Shown in pieces: positions 9,619 through 20,000 of a DNA stretch of 64,000 nucleotides. The notes under the pieces were generated by a model. It was not told where the DNA came from. It worked only from the letters and a program-made list of their open reading frames with translations, and searched no databases. The stretch lies in the NCBI RefSeq assembly GCF_902833045.1, contig NZ_CADFDU010000010.1, positions 62,001-126,000 of the forward strand. The letters run 5' to 3'. Position 1 is the first letter of the stretch. The number at the start of each line of letters is the position of its first letter. This DNA is from Burkholderia sp. BCC0322. Its GTDB lineage: Bacteria; Pseudomonadota; Gammaproteobacteria; Burkholderiales; Burkholderiaceae. Both the position numbers and the translations under genes were made by a program.

Positions 9619-9647
9619 AATCGTGACCTCGCGCGCGGCGATATAAT
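9619..9647 (+). promoter_or_regulatory. Probable promoter of the yeh-type operon
   Basis: A perfect TATAAT lies at 9642-9647, 57 bases before the first gene of the island. No good -35 hexamer is found at the ideal distance. The AT-rich patch stands out against the GC-rich surroundings. Confidence 0.45.
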
Positions 9648-9703
9648 TCGCGCTCCGAGGGCATTCGAGCCCGACCGCGATCACAAGACAAGAAGAAGCA
9701 GAC

Positions 9704-10810
9704 ATGGCTCAGTCTCAACCGCATGCAGTGCAGCGTCCGCCTGCTGAAGTCCTGTATGCCGATCAGCTCGCCGAGCTGAAGGCGCAGGATGGCGGCCAAC
9801 CACGTCCGCCGGGCTGGCAACTGAGCCTGACGGCCGCCCGCGCATTCATTGCCGGCGATCGTGCGCTCGGCATTGCGCCGAAGATCGTCGCGCCGATCGC
9901 GAGCATCGAGCGCATGCTCGTCACGCTAGCCACCGGCCGCGGGCTGATGCTGGTCGGCGAGCCGGGCACCGCGAAATCGATGCTCTCCGAGCTGCTGGCG
10001 GCCGCGATCAGCGGCACGTCGACGCTGACGATCCAGGGCGGCGCATCGATCACCGAAGACCAGATCAAGTACGGCTGGAACTACGCGTTGCTGATCAACG
10101 AAGGGCCGAGCCCGCGCGCGCTCGTGCCCGCGCCGCTGTACCAGGGCATGCACGACGGCAAGATCGTTCGTTTCGAGGAAATCACGCGTGCGCCGCTGGA
10201 GGTGCAGGACTGCCTGCTCGGCATGCTGTCGGACCGCGTGATGGCGGTGCCCGAACTGCACGGCGAACACGGGATGCTGTATGCGCGCGAGGGCTTCAAC
10301 ATCATCGCGACCGCGAACACGCGCGACCGTGGCGTGAACGAGATGAGCGCTGCGCTCAAGCGGCGCTTCGATTTCGAAACCGTGTTCCCGATTCTCGATT
10401 TCGACAGCGAACTCGCGCTCGTGCGCGAAGCCAGCGCGCGCCTGCTGGCCGGCAGCGGCATTCCGGCGGCGGTGCCGCAGCCGGTGCTGGAACTGCTGGT
10501 CACCACGTTCCGCGATCTGCGCGGCGGGGCCGGCGACGCGGCGGGCAGCGACGGCGCGATGGATCGGCTGACGGCGGTGATGTCGACGGCCGAAGCGGTG
10601 AACGTCGCGCACGCGGTCGGGGTGCGCGCATGGTTTCTCGAGCAGCGCGAAGGGTCGCCGCAGGATCTGGTCGACTGCATCGCCGGCACGGTCGTCAAGG
10701 ACAACGCCGACGATCGTGCGAAGCTGCGTCGCTACTTCGAACAGAAGGCCGCACGCCGCGAAGGGGCGCACTGGCGTGCGTACTACGCGGCACGCCACCG
10801 TCTGCCGTGA
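9704..10810 (+). CDS. yehL: MoxR-type AAA+ ATPase (YehL-like)
   Basis: 368 residues. Walker A 'GEPGTAKS' lies near 85, a Walker B-like 'IVRFEEITRAP' near 155, the sensor-1 region 'ATANTRDRG' near 203 and an arginine-rich 'ALKRRFDFE' after it. MoxR-family ATPases act as chaperone-like motors that work with a vWA-domain partner, which is encoded three genes on. It is the first gene of a same-strand island equivalent to E. coli yehL-yehM-yehP-yehQ. The molecular target is unknown. Confidence 0.88.
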   Translation: MAQSQPHAVQRPPAEVLYADQLAELKAQDGGQPRPPGWQLSLTAARAFIAGDRALGIAPKIVAPIASIERMLVTLATGRGLMLVGEPGTAKSMLSELLAAAISGTSTLTIQGGASITEDQIKYGWNYALLINEGPSPRALVPAPLYQGMHDGKIVRFEEITRAPLEVQDCLLGMLSDRVMAVPELHGEHGMLYAREGFNIIATANTRDRGVNEMSAALKRRFDFETVFPILDFDSELALVREASARLLAGSGIPAAVPQPVLELLVTTFRDLRGGAGDAAGSDGAMDRLTAVMSTAEAVNVAHAVGVRAWFLEQREGSPQDLVDCIAGTVVKDNADDRAKLRRYFEQKAARREGAHWRAYYAARHRLP

Positions 10811-10954
10811 CGCGCGACATGAACGCAACCGTTCACGGCGACATGCCGGGGCCGGGACGTGTCGTGCCCGGCGCGCACCGTGCGCGCGGCGACCAGGTCA
10901 GGTCGGGCGCCATCGGCGGCGCCGCATGCATCGACGTCGACTGACGGGCGCCGC

Positions 10955-13441
10955 ATGCAGACCGACACGTCCGGCGCACCTCACATCGTCGGCATCCGGC
11001 ATCACAGCCCCGCCTGCGCTCGGCTGGTGGTCGAGCGCATCCGTGCGCGGCGGCCGCGTTACGTGCTGATCGAAGGGCCGGCCGATTTCAACGGCCGGCT
11101 CGACGAACTGTATCGTCCGCACCGCCTGCCGATCGCGATCTACAGCTATCTGTCCGGCGATGCCGCGCATTACGGCTCGTGGACCCCGTTCGCCGAACAT
11201 TCGCCGGAATGGCAGGCCTTGCAGGCGGGGCGCGAAGTCGGCGCGACGGTTCGCTTCATCGACCTGCCCGCGTGGCACACGGCGTTCTCGCGGCTGGAGA
11301 ACCGCTATGCCGATGTCGCGGACGCCGAACACGAGGCACGCGCCGACACCTACGAGCGCGCGCTGGCGGACACACTTGCCGTGCAGGGCCGCGATGCGTT
11401 GTGGGACCACCTGTTCGAGGACGTCGGCGATACGCCCGACGCGCTGGACGAACTCGCGCGACGCCTGTCGACCTACTTCGCGCATCTGCGCGACGACGAT
11501 CCGGGTTCGCTCGGCAACCAGGCGCGCGAACGGATGATGGCGCGCTGGATCGCGTGGGCGGTCGCCGAAGCCGGCGGGCAGGCGGACGACGTGCTGGTCG
11601 TCTGCGGCGGCTACCACGCGCCGGCGCTGGCGCGACTCTGGCGCACGCTGCCGGCTGCGTTGCCCGAGACACCCGAACCGGGCTCGATCGACGATGGTGC
11701 CGGCACCGTGCCCGACGAACGGTCGAACGACGCCTGCGTGCTCGATGCGGATTCGCATGCCGTCGACGAGGCCGCGCACGGCGCCCGCTACGGTTCCTAT
11801 CTCGTGCCTTACACGTTCAAGCGCCTCGACGCATTCGCAGGCTACGCGTCGGGCATGCCTTCGCCGGCCTATTACCAGTGGGTCTGGGCGCACGGTGCCG
11901 AAGAGGCCGCGCGGCGGGTGCTCGAGAACGTGATGCAGCGGCTGCGCACGCGCAAGCTGCCGGTATCGACAGCCGACCTGATCGCCGTGCACGTGCGGGC
12001 CGAAGGGCTGGCGCGCCTGCGCGGCCATGCGCGGCCGCTGCGTTGCGACTGGCTCGACGCGCTGGCCGGCGCGCTGGTGAAGGATGCGCTCGACGCGCCG
12101 CTGCCGTGGACTTATCGCGGGCCGCTGCGGGCCGGCACCGACCCGGTGCTGGTCGAGGCGATGGATGCGCTGGCCGGCGACGTCGCGGGCGAACTGGCGC
12201 CCGGCACGCCGCAACCGCCGCTCGTCGCCGCGGTGCGCGACGAACTGGCCGCGCTCGGCATCGTGCTGCGCGGCACGCTGACGCTCGACCTGCTGACCGG
12301 CGAAGGGCGTGCGCGCAGCCGCGTGCTGCACCGACTGGCGCTGCTGCGGGTACCCGGCATCGTGCGCCGCCAGGGTGCGCAGCTTGCGATGTCGGGGGAA
12401 CGCGACGAGGTCTGGCAACTCGGCGAGCCGCTCGAGCAGCAGGCGGCGCTGATCGAAGCCGGCGCGTGGGGCGCGACGCTGTCCGACGCGGCGCGCGCGC
12501 GGCTCGAGGATGAATTGCGTCAGGCTGGCGGCCGCATCGCGCCGCTCGCGGATGGCCTGAACCGCGCCGCGTGGGCCGGCCTGGCGGCGCTGAGCGACAC
12601 ATTGCTGGATACGCTGCGTGATGCGGTCGTGCGCGAGCAGCGCTTCGAGTCGCTCGCACCCGCGCTCGGCAACCTGCATATGCTGCTGCGTCATGGCGAT
12701 CTGCTCGGCATGAACGATGCGCCGGTGTTGCGGATCGTCGTCGAGGCCGGTTTCGATCGCGCACTATGGTTGCTGGAGCCGGCCGCCGCGCTGGCGCCGG
12801 CGGAGCTCGACGCGCATGTGCGGGGGCACGTCGCGCTGCGCCGGATCGTGGCCGACGTGTTGGCCGCCACGGATGCTGATGCCCACACGCCACTCGCGAT
12901 CGAACCGTTACGCGCGCTGGCGGTCTGGCGGCGCAAGGCGGCCGATACGGCGGCAGCACCCGCGAGTCGCGGCGCGGCGCTCGGGGCCCTGCTCGGCCTC
13001 GCCGCGCATGCCGGTACCGACGACGGTCAACCCGTCGCCGGCATCGGCGACGCAATGGCGCTGCTGCAGGCGATGCCGGCGGCCGCGCTCGGCGATGCGC
13101 TCGGCGGCTTGCTTGCGCTGGCGCGCGAGACACTGGCGAGCGCGCCAGCGTTCGTCGCGGGCATGGATGCGACCGTGCGCGCGCTCCACGACGCCGATTT
13201 CGTGCTCGCGCTGCCGGGGCTGCGCGGCGCGTTTGCGTGGTTGCCGCCGCAGGAGCGCGGGCGGCTCGCCGATCAAGTGCTCGCGCTGCACCAGGCGACG
13301 CACCTGTCGCGACGCGTGCTGACCGAGCGGCACGCGAACGACGCATCGCCCGAGGAGGCCGCGCACGCCGCGCGCATCGAGGCGCAGGTGCTGGGTCGCC
13401 TGCGTCGCTGGGGGCTCACGCCCGACCCGGAGGCGTCGTGA
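10955..13441 (+). CDS. yehM: DUF5682 family protein (YehM-like)
   Basis: 828 residues. ATG 10955 is preferred because the sequence becomes protein-like there ('HIVGIRHHSPACARLV'); the frame upstream is Arg/Ala-rich. Early motifs are 'GIRHHSP' and 'LIEGPADFN', with a later 'VVCGGYHAP' and 'YTFKRLDAFAGYASG'. These resemble conserved parts of the TraB/PrgY-like DUF5682 family. The C-terminal half is helical and Ala-rich. No signal peptide is visible. Its function is unknown; its constant company is the MoxR ATPase and vWA protein. Confidence 0.85.
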   Translation: MQTDTSGAPHIVGIRHHSPACARLVVERIRARRPRYVLIEGPADFNGRLDELYRPHRLPIAIYSYLSGDAAHYGSWTPFAEHSPEWQALQAGREVGATVRFIDLPAWHTAFSRLENRYADVADAEHEARADTYERALADTLAVQGRDALWDHLFEDVGDTPDALDELARRLSTYFAHLRDDDPGSLGNQARERMMARWIAWAVAEAGGQADDVLVVCGGYHAPALARLWRTLPAALPETPEPGSIDDGAGTVPDERSNDACVLDADSHAVDEAAHGARYGSYLVPYTFKRLDAFAGYASGMPSPAYYQWVWAHGAEEAARRVLENVMQRLRTRKLPVSTADLIAVHVRAEGLARLRGHARPLRCDWLDALAGALVKDALDAPLPWTYRGPLRAGTDPVLVEAMDALAGDVAGELAPGTPQPPLVAAVRDELAALGIVLRGTLTLDLLTGEGRARSRVLHRLALLRVPGIVRRQGAQLAMSGERDEVWQLGEPLEQQAALIEAGAWGATLSDAARARLEDELRQAGGRIAPLADGLNRAAWAGLAALSDTLLDTLRDAVVREQRFESLAPALGNLHMLLRHGDLLGMNDAPVLRIVVEAGFDRALWLLEPAAALAPAELDAHVRGHVALRRIVADVLAATDADAHTPLAIEPLRALAVWRRKAADTAAAPASRGAALGALLGLAAHAGTDDGQPVAGIGDAMALLQAMPAAALGDALGGLLALARETLASAPAFVAGMDATVRALHDADFVLALPGLRGAFAWLPPQERGRLADQVLALHQATHLSRRVLTERHANDASPEEAAHAARIEAQVLGRLRRWGLTPDPEAS

Positions 13442-13541
13442 CTCACCGATCGACGAGCCGCCACGCGCGCGGCTGCTTGTTCCTTCACCACGATGTCGCG
13501 CCGTCACGGCATGGCGCGGCGCGGTTTCCGCGAGTCCTGCC

Positions 13542-14666
13542 ATGCCGCTGAACATTCCCGGCCCGCTCGAACGCTGGCGCCTGCTGCTCGGCGAGCCTGC
13601 CGAAGCCGCGTGCGGCACGCCGGGCGCTGACGCACAGGCCGCCGATGCGGCACTCGAATGGCTGTACGGCCGCGACGACGACCGCGCGAAGCGCGGCGAG
13701 CGCGGTGCCGGCCTCGGGCCATCCGCGCTGAGCACGCCCGACTGGATCAACACGATCCACACGCTGTTTCCGAAAGAGGTGATCGACCGGCTCGAACGCG
13801 ATGCGGTCGAGCGCTTCGGCATCGACGAAGTCGTCACGAACCTCGACGTGCTGGAGCGGATCGAGCCGTCCGAATCGCTGCTGCGCGCCGTGCTGCACAC
13901 GAAGCACCTGATGAATCCCGAGGTGCTGGCGGCCGCGCGGCGGCTGGTTGCCGAGGTGGTCCGGCGCATCATGGAGCGTCTGGCGACCGAGGTGAGGCAG
14001 GCTTTCAGCGGCACGCGCGACCGGCGCCGGCGCTCGCGGATGAAGATCGCGCGCAACTTCGACTACACGCGCACGCTGGCCGCGAACCTGCGCCACTGGC
14101 ATCCCGAGCGGCGCAAGCTGTATCTCGACACGCCGGTCTTCAACAGTCGCACGCGTCGCCAGGTCGAGCCGTGGGACATCGTGCTGCTCGTCGACCAGAG
14201 CGGGTCGATGGTGAACTCGGTGATCCACAGCGCGGTGATGGCCGCGTGCCTGTGGCAATTGCCGGGCATGCGCACGCGGCTCGTGGCCTTCGATACGTCG
14301 GTGGTCGACCTGACCGCCGACGTATCCGACCCGGTCGAACTGCTGATGAAGGTCCAGCTCGGCGGCGGCACGGACATCGCGAAAGCCGTCGCGTATGCGC
14401 AATCCTGCGTCGCGAATCCTGCACGCACGGTCGTCGTGCTCGTCAGCGATTTCTACGAAGGTGGCAGCGGCTACGAACTCGTGCGCCGCGTGAAGGCGCT
14501 GGCCGAGAGCGGCGCGCGCGTGCTCGGGCTGGCCGCGCTCGATTCGGTGGCCGAGCCCGCGTACGACCGCGAGATGGCGGCGCGGCTCGTGAACGCCGGC
14601 GCGCAAGTCGGCGCGATGACGCCCGGGCAACTGGCCGCGTGGCTCGCCGAGAAGGTGCAGGGATGA
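13542..14666 (+). CDS. yehP: vWA domain protein (YehP-like)
   Basis: 374 residues. A helical N-terminal half precedes a C-terminal vWA domain with a complete metal-ion-dependent adhesion site: 'DQSGSM' near 217, 'GGGTDIAKA' near 272 and 'LVSDFYEG' near 302. vWA proteins of this type pair with MoxR ATPases to remodel or activate partner complexes in the cytoplasm. The stop overlaps the start of the next gene (ATGA). Confidence 0.9.
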   Translation: MPLNIPGPLERWRLLLGEPAEAACGTPGADAQAADAALEWLYGRDDDRAKRGERGAGLGPSALSTPDWINTIHTLFPKEVIDRLERDAVERFGIDEVVTNLDVLERIEPSESLLRAVLHTKHLMNPEVLAAARRLVAEVVRRIMERLATEVRQAFSGTRDRRRRSRMKIARNFDYTRTLAANLRHWHPERRKLYLDTPVFNSRTRRQVEPWDIVLLVDQSGSMVNSVIHSAVMAACLWQLPGMRTRLVAFDTSVVDLTADVSDPVELLMKVQLGGGTDIAKAVAYAQSCVANPARTVVVLVSDFYEGGSGYELVRRVKALAESGARVLGLAALDSVAEPAYDREMAARLVNAGAQVGAMTPGQLAAWLAEKVQG

Positions 14667-16900
14667 GCGCGCCGATGCGTGACGATCTGCTCGAACTGAC
14701 GCCGGAGGCGCTGACCGCGCTCGCCAATGCCGGGTTCGTCAAGCGGGCGCAGAAGGATGTCGCCGCCGGCGCGGTGCCGGCGCTGGCTGTCGACGGCGAG
14801 GGTACGGTGCACGCGTCGTTCGACGACGGCGTGTGGACACGCCTGCCGCCCGGCCGGACCTTGCGTGATGCGGCGTGCAGTTGCACGGCGAGCGGCATGT
14901 GCCGGCATCGCGTGATGCTGGTGCTGGCCTATCAGGCGAGCGTGCAGGCAAACGAAGCGGCCGATTCGGCCGATGGGCGTGCAGGTGGTGACGGCAAGAC
15001 GGGGCAGGCCGATCCGCGCGACAAAGCGGCGTGCAACCGGAATGACGTGGCGAGCGACGAAGCGCGCGACGGCCCGGACGATGCCCCGGAGGATTCCGCC
15101 ACGAACGGCGCGTCGCCCGCGGATCGCGCATGGAGCCCCGCCGATTTCGACGATGCCGCGCTGGCGGCGAGCTTCGCGCCGTCGGTGCTCGAACAGGCCG
15201 CGCGCATGGCGGCTGCACGGCCCGTCGTCGCCGTGCAGCTATGGGCCGGTGCGCAATGGTCTCCGGTTGCACGACTGCCGATGTGCACGGTCCGGTTCTT
15301 TTCGCGACGCTCGCTCGCGCATGCGCGCTGCGATTGCCGGCAGGGAAGCGGCTGCGCGCACGTGGTGGTCGCCGTCTGGGCGTTTCGCCAGGCCGGCGCC
15401 CCGGCCGACGGCGTATCGGAAACGATCGTCGAGGTGCGTCCGCCGGCCGGCGACGAAGGCGACAGCGACGAACACCAGTCGCCGTTGCGCGACGACGCGG
15501 CGCACGCGTTGATCGCCGATCTCGACACGCTGGTGCACGCGCTATGGCTGGACGGTTCGAGCCAGCCACCGATCGCGCTGGCCGCGCGGGTGGAGTCGTT
15601 GCGCGGGCGCCTTCGCGAGCGCGGCTGGCAATGGGTCGACGACGCGCTCGACGAAGCCTGGCAACTGGTTCACGCACAACATGCGCGCAGTAGCCGTTTC
15701 GAGCCGCTGCGGCTCGTGCGTGTCCTGGCCGAACTGTGGGCGCGCCTGCGTGCGGCGATGTCCGCCGCGACGCAGCGCGACGGTGCCGCGGTGCCGGCCC
15801 GTCAGATGCTCGGCATCGGCGTCAAGGGCGAGGTCGAACTCGATCATCTGCGGCTGGTGTCGCTCGGCGTCGAGCTGTGGAGCGACGAGGCGGAAGAGGG
15901 GGCGAGCGTGCTGTTCGCCGATCCCGACACGCAGACCGTGATGGTGCTGACGCGAAACTGGCCGCGTGCCGCCGACGTCGCGGCCGGCGGCCGGGCACCG
16001 GATCTGGCCGGCCGCCGTGTCGCGGGTTTTCCGTTGCGGCAAATCGCGGCCGGGCAGGTCGTCACGAAAACCGCGAAGCGTCGCGCGAACGGTGCGGTCG
16101 ACATCGCGGCCGGCGTACGGCAGACGGGCGTGCTGCCGCTGTCACCGAAATCCTGGGACGATCTCGCCGCGCCGATCCGCCAGCCGGGCATCGCGGCGCT
16201 CGTCGCGCACCTGCGTGACGCGCTGCCCGATTTCGTGCGGCCGAGACAGGCGGCGAACGGCGCCGCGGCCGGTGCGGCCGGGTCCCTGCACGTCGTCGCG
16301 TTCGAGCCGATGGTCGTGCGCTCGGTTCATTGGGATGCGGCCGCTCAGGTGCTGCACGCGCGGCTCGCGCAGCGCGAAGCCGGGGCGGCCGACGCGAGCG
16401 TCGACGAGGTGCTGCACCTCGCGTTGCCGCATCGCGCCGTGGCGCCTGGCGCGGTCGATGCGCTGGTGCGCGCGCTGTCCGGCGAATGGGGGGCATTGCG
16501 CGCGCTGGCGGGCACCGTGCGCCTGCATGCGGGCACGGCGGTGATGCGGCCGCTGGCCGTGCTGACCGCACAGCGCGCCGTCGTGCTGCAGACCGAAGCG
16601 GCGGCGCCGCAACCGCTGCCGCTGGCGGGCGGGCGCGAGCCGTTGCCCGCACTGGTCGCGCTCGCGGAGGACACGCTGGCGCTGCTGGCCGAGTGGCTGC
16701 GCCAGGGCATGCGGCATCAGGGCGGCGGCGCGGTCGAGCGTGCGCTGGCGCAGGCCGCGCGGCTGGAGCGCGCCGGCCTCGCCAACGCAGGCCGGCTGCT
16801 GCGCGCGCTGGCCGACAGCCTGCGCGCGGCGCAATCGGCGTCGCTACTGGCGCAACTGGGTTCGCTGACGTTGCTGCTGCTGGGCATCGTCGAGCAATGA
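14663..16900 (+). CDS. yehQ: Protein with two SWIM zinc-finger motifs (YehQ-like)
   Basis: 745 residues. The start ATG 14663 overlaps the vWA gene stop behind CAGGGATG. Two SWIM-type CxCxnCxH motifs are visible: 'CSCTASGMCRH' near 72 and 'CDCRQGSGCAH' near 223. They are separated by an acidic, low-complexity stretch (about 95-155). SWIM motifs bind zinc and commonly mediate DNA or protein contact. The rest is long, Ala-rich and unassigned. Translation is coupled to the vWA gene, which suggests that the two products form a complex. Confidence 0.87.
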   Translation: MSAPMRDDLLELTPEALTALANAGFVKRAQKDVAAGAVPALAVDGEGTVHASFDDGVWTRLPPGRTLRDAACSCTASGMCRHRVMLVLAYQASVQANEAADSADGRAGGDGKTGQADPRDKAACNRNDVASDEARDGPDDAPEDSATNGASPADRAWSPADFDDAALAASFAPSVLEQAARMAAARPVVAVQLWAGAQWSPVARLPMCTVRFFSRRSLAHARCDCRQGSGCAHVVVAVWAFRQAGAPADGVSETIVEVRPPAGDEGDSDEHQSPLRDDAAHALIADLDTLVHALWLDGSSQPPIALAARVESLRGRLRERGWQWVDDALDEAWQLVHAQHARSSRFEPLRLVRVLAELWARLRAAMSAATQRDGAAVPARQMLGIGVKGEVELDHLRLVSLGVELWSDEAEEGASVLFADPDTQTVMVLTRNWPRAADVAAGGRAPDLAGRRVAGFPLRQIAAGQVVTKTAKRRANGAVDIAAGVRQTGVLPLSPKSWDDLAAPIRQPGIAALVAHLRDALPDFVRPRQAANGAAAGAAGSLHVVAFEPMVVRSVHWDAAAQVLHARLAQREAGAADASVDEVLHLALPHRAVAPGAVDALVRALSGEWGALRALAGTVRLHAGTAVMRPLAVLTAQRAVVLQTEAAAPQPLPLAGGREPLPALVALAEDTLALLAEWLRQGMRHQGGGAVERALAQAARLERAGLANAGRLLRALADSLRAAQSASLLAQLGSLTLLLLGIVEQ

Positions 16901-17068
16901 CGGCATGACCGTCGACCGGGCGAGCAGGCAGCGCCCGACATCGCGAGTCGTCGTGCAGGCTGCACGGATCGCGGGATGAATGAACGAGAGGGCGTCGTGG
17001 CTGCCTGACGGCCACGGCATGCAGGCGCGGCATCGTGCTGCGTCGTCGATCCGAGTGAGAGGAAGCGG

Positions 17069-20000
17069 ATGCGTCGTTTTGAACTGATCGAAGGCAATTC
17101 CAGCAAGTTCTGGGAAGTGGAGCAGGACGGCTCCGGGCTCAATATCCGCTGGGGCCGCATCGGCACCGCGGGCCAGAGCCAGACGAAGTCGTTCGCGGAC
17201 GACGCGAAGGCGCGCGCCGCGCTCGACAAGCTCGTCAAGGAGAAGACCGGCAAGGGCTATGCGGAAGTCGCGGTGGCGGCCGGCGCGAGCATCGGCGCGA
17301 CCGCCGCGAAGCCGTCGGCAGCCTCGTCCGCTGTGCCGGAAGCGTCGACAGCGGCAGAATCGGCGGCGAGTACGCAACCCGCAGCGGTGAGGGCGGGGAA
17401 GCGTGCGCCGTCCGCGCCGTCGGCCCAACCGGGCGCATCGATGCCGGCTTCCACGGCCACGTCCGCCACCACTCCCGCGGCCGTGCCGCCCGTCGCGGCC
17501 GAAAGTTTCGATGCCCAATGCGAGCGCGTCGTCGAAACCGTGCGCGCGCAGATCGCGAACGGTGACATGCAGCCCGGCGAGACGCTGACGGTCGCCGTGA
17601 TCAAGCGCCGTTACAACGTCGGCGACCAGGGCGCCGCGATGGCGTTCGACCTCCTGAAGTCGCGCCGGCTGCTGTATGGCTGGGGAACGTCGGCCACCGT
17701 GCATGAGCATGCGCAGGCGGCTGCTGCGGCGCTCGGCGAGTGGGTAACAACCGAGACTGCCGCCGCACCGGCGCACGCGGCACTCGCGGTCGCCGACACC
17801 GCCGTACCGCCGTGGCTCGCGCACGGCGAACCCGTGCGACTGTCGCCGCAGATGCAGCGCGACGCCTATGCGTCGCGCCGCTTTCCCGTCGAGGTGAGCG
17901 TGCCCGACGTGCGCGCCGCGTGGCTGAAGATCGAAGGCAAGGACGGTTACTCGATCGACATCGGCGCGACCGATGCGGCGCTGCGCCCGGCCGTCCAGCG
18001 GATGCTCGACCGGCTGGCCGCACGCACGCCGATCGCCGGGCCGGTGGCGGATGCGCAAGCCGATGCCGCGCTGTTCGCGCTGGCGATGACCGTCGGCGAC
18101 TATCACGGCGAAACCACGATCGGCCGCCCGGTCGTCGACTACCTGGTCGCGCAATACGGCTTGACGGGCACGATCGACGTGCTGTTCGATGCGTTGAAAA
18201 TCCAGGTGCACGCCGACTACGACCGTCAGGCGCAGCGCCGCGTCCATCGTTTCACGACGAATGTCGAAGGCCCGGTGCGCGATAGTTGGCGCGGGCCGAT
18301 CGTCGGCAGCGAGGCGGCGCTGCGCGAGCATCTCGCCGCAGCGAGCGAGGCGGACTGGCAGGCCTGCGTCGACAGGAGCGAAGCCGCGATCCCGACGCTG
18401 CACCCGACCCGCCAGCCGATTCCCGCACTGTTGTTGCCCGATGCGCCGCACTTGTCGAATGCACTGGTGCGCCGGCTGGGCGCCGAGCGCGACGTGCCCG
18501 AGACGCTGCACTGGATGCTGCTGACCGCGACCGATCCCGATGCGATCGCCATCGCCGCGAAAATCCGCCCGGACAGCTATGGCCATTCGTTCTGGGGGAT
18601 GTCGCGGATGGCAGCGACCGTACTGCGCGAGCGCGGCGCGGCGGCGTTCGACGTGCTCGAGAGCGGCGCCGCCGACGATGCGGCGGGCGACGCGCTCGCC
18701 GCGATCGGCACGCCCGACGCGGTCGCCGCGCTGGCCAAGGTCGCCAGCGGTTCGAAGGGGGCGCTCGCGCGCCTGTCGCTGTCGCTCGATCGCTGGCCGG
18801 TGGCGGGCATGGTCGCGCTGTCGCGGCTCGTGGCCGCGGGCGGCAAGGATGCCGGGCTGCTGACGCCGAGCCTGACGCGCCTGCTGCGCGCGCACACGGC
18901 GCACGTCGACGGGCTGCGGCCGTGGCTCGACGCGCCGGCACAGGCGGTGATCGACAAGCTGCTCGCGCTGTTGGCCGGCCCGGCCGACGTTGCATCGGCA
19001 GACGAATTGCCGGGCGTGCTGGCGGCGCCGCCGTGGCTGGCCGCGCGGCAGAAGAAGGCCGCGGTGCTGACGCTGGAGCCGCTCGAACTGGCGGCGATCG
19101 AACGCTGGGACGAAGCGAAGCGCAACCAGGCGAAAACGCCGGGCCAGTGGGAGGCGAAGCGATTCGCCGAAGCGGAAAAGAACACGTTGACGCTGGTCGC
19201 CGGCCTCGGCTTCGACGCGAGCAAGAAGTACTACGGGCCGCTCGGCGAGGCCGCGGCGAAGGCGATCCGGCAAGGCGACGCGCCGGCGTTCGTCGCCGCG
19301 TGGCGCGCGATGATCGACGAGCGCAAGCGCGAGCGGTACTTCTGGTACTCGCTGCGCGCCGAGTACCTGACGCTGCTGCCGGCGGCGGTGGCGGTCGACA
19401 TCTGGAACGCGATTGCGGGCGATTACAGCACGGCCGGCGTCAATATGCTGATGGCGACCTTCGGCTTGCCCGCGTTGCCCGGCCTCATCGCGACCGTGCG
19501 CAACAAGCCGACGGAGAATTTCAGTTACGCGCTGAACTACGGCGCCGTCGAATGCGCGCCGATCGCGGCCCGCGCGTTCGCGAAGCTGAAGACGTTGCGC
19601 GACGACGGCCGTGCGTGGCTGCTGAAGTTTCCCGAGCATGCGGCCAGCGGCCTGATCGCGCCGTCGCTCGGCAAGCCGGGCGAAGCGCGCGACTGCGCCG
19701 GCACCGCGCTGCGTTTGCTGCAGGCGAACGGCCACGAGGCATTGCTGATGGAGGTCGCCGCGCGCTATGGCGACCCCGCCGTGCCGCAGGCGGTGCGCGC
19801 GGTGCTCGACGAGAGCCCGCTCGACCGCTTCCCGACCAAGCGCAGCAAGCTGCCCGAATTCTGGCAGCCGCGCGGCTGGCGCCGGCCGGTGCTGAAGAAC
19901 GGCAAGGCGCTGCCGGACGACGCGCTCGACACGCTCGGCCAGATGCTGACGTTCCCGACCAGTGAAGGGATCTACGGCGGCATCGATGTCGTGAAGGACG

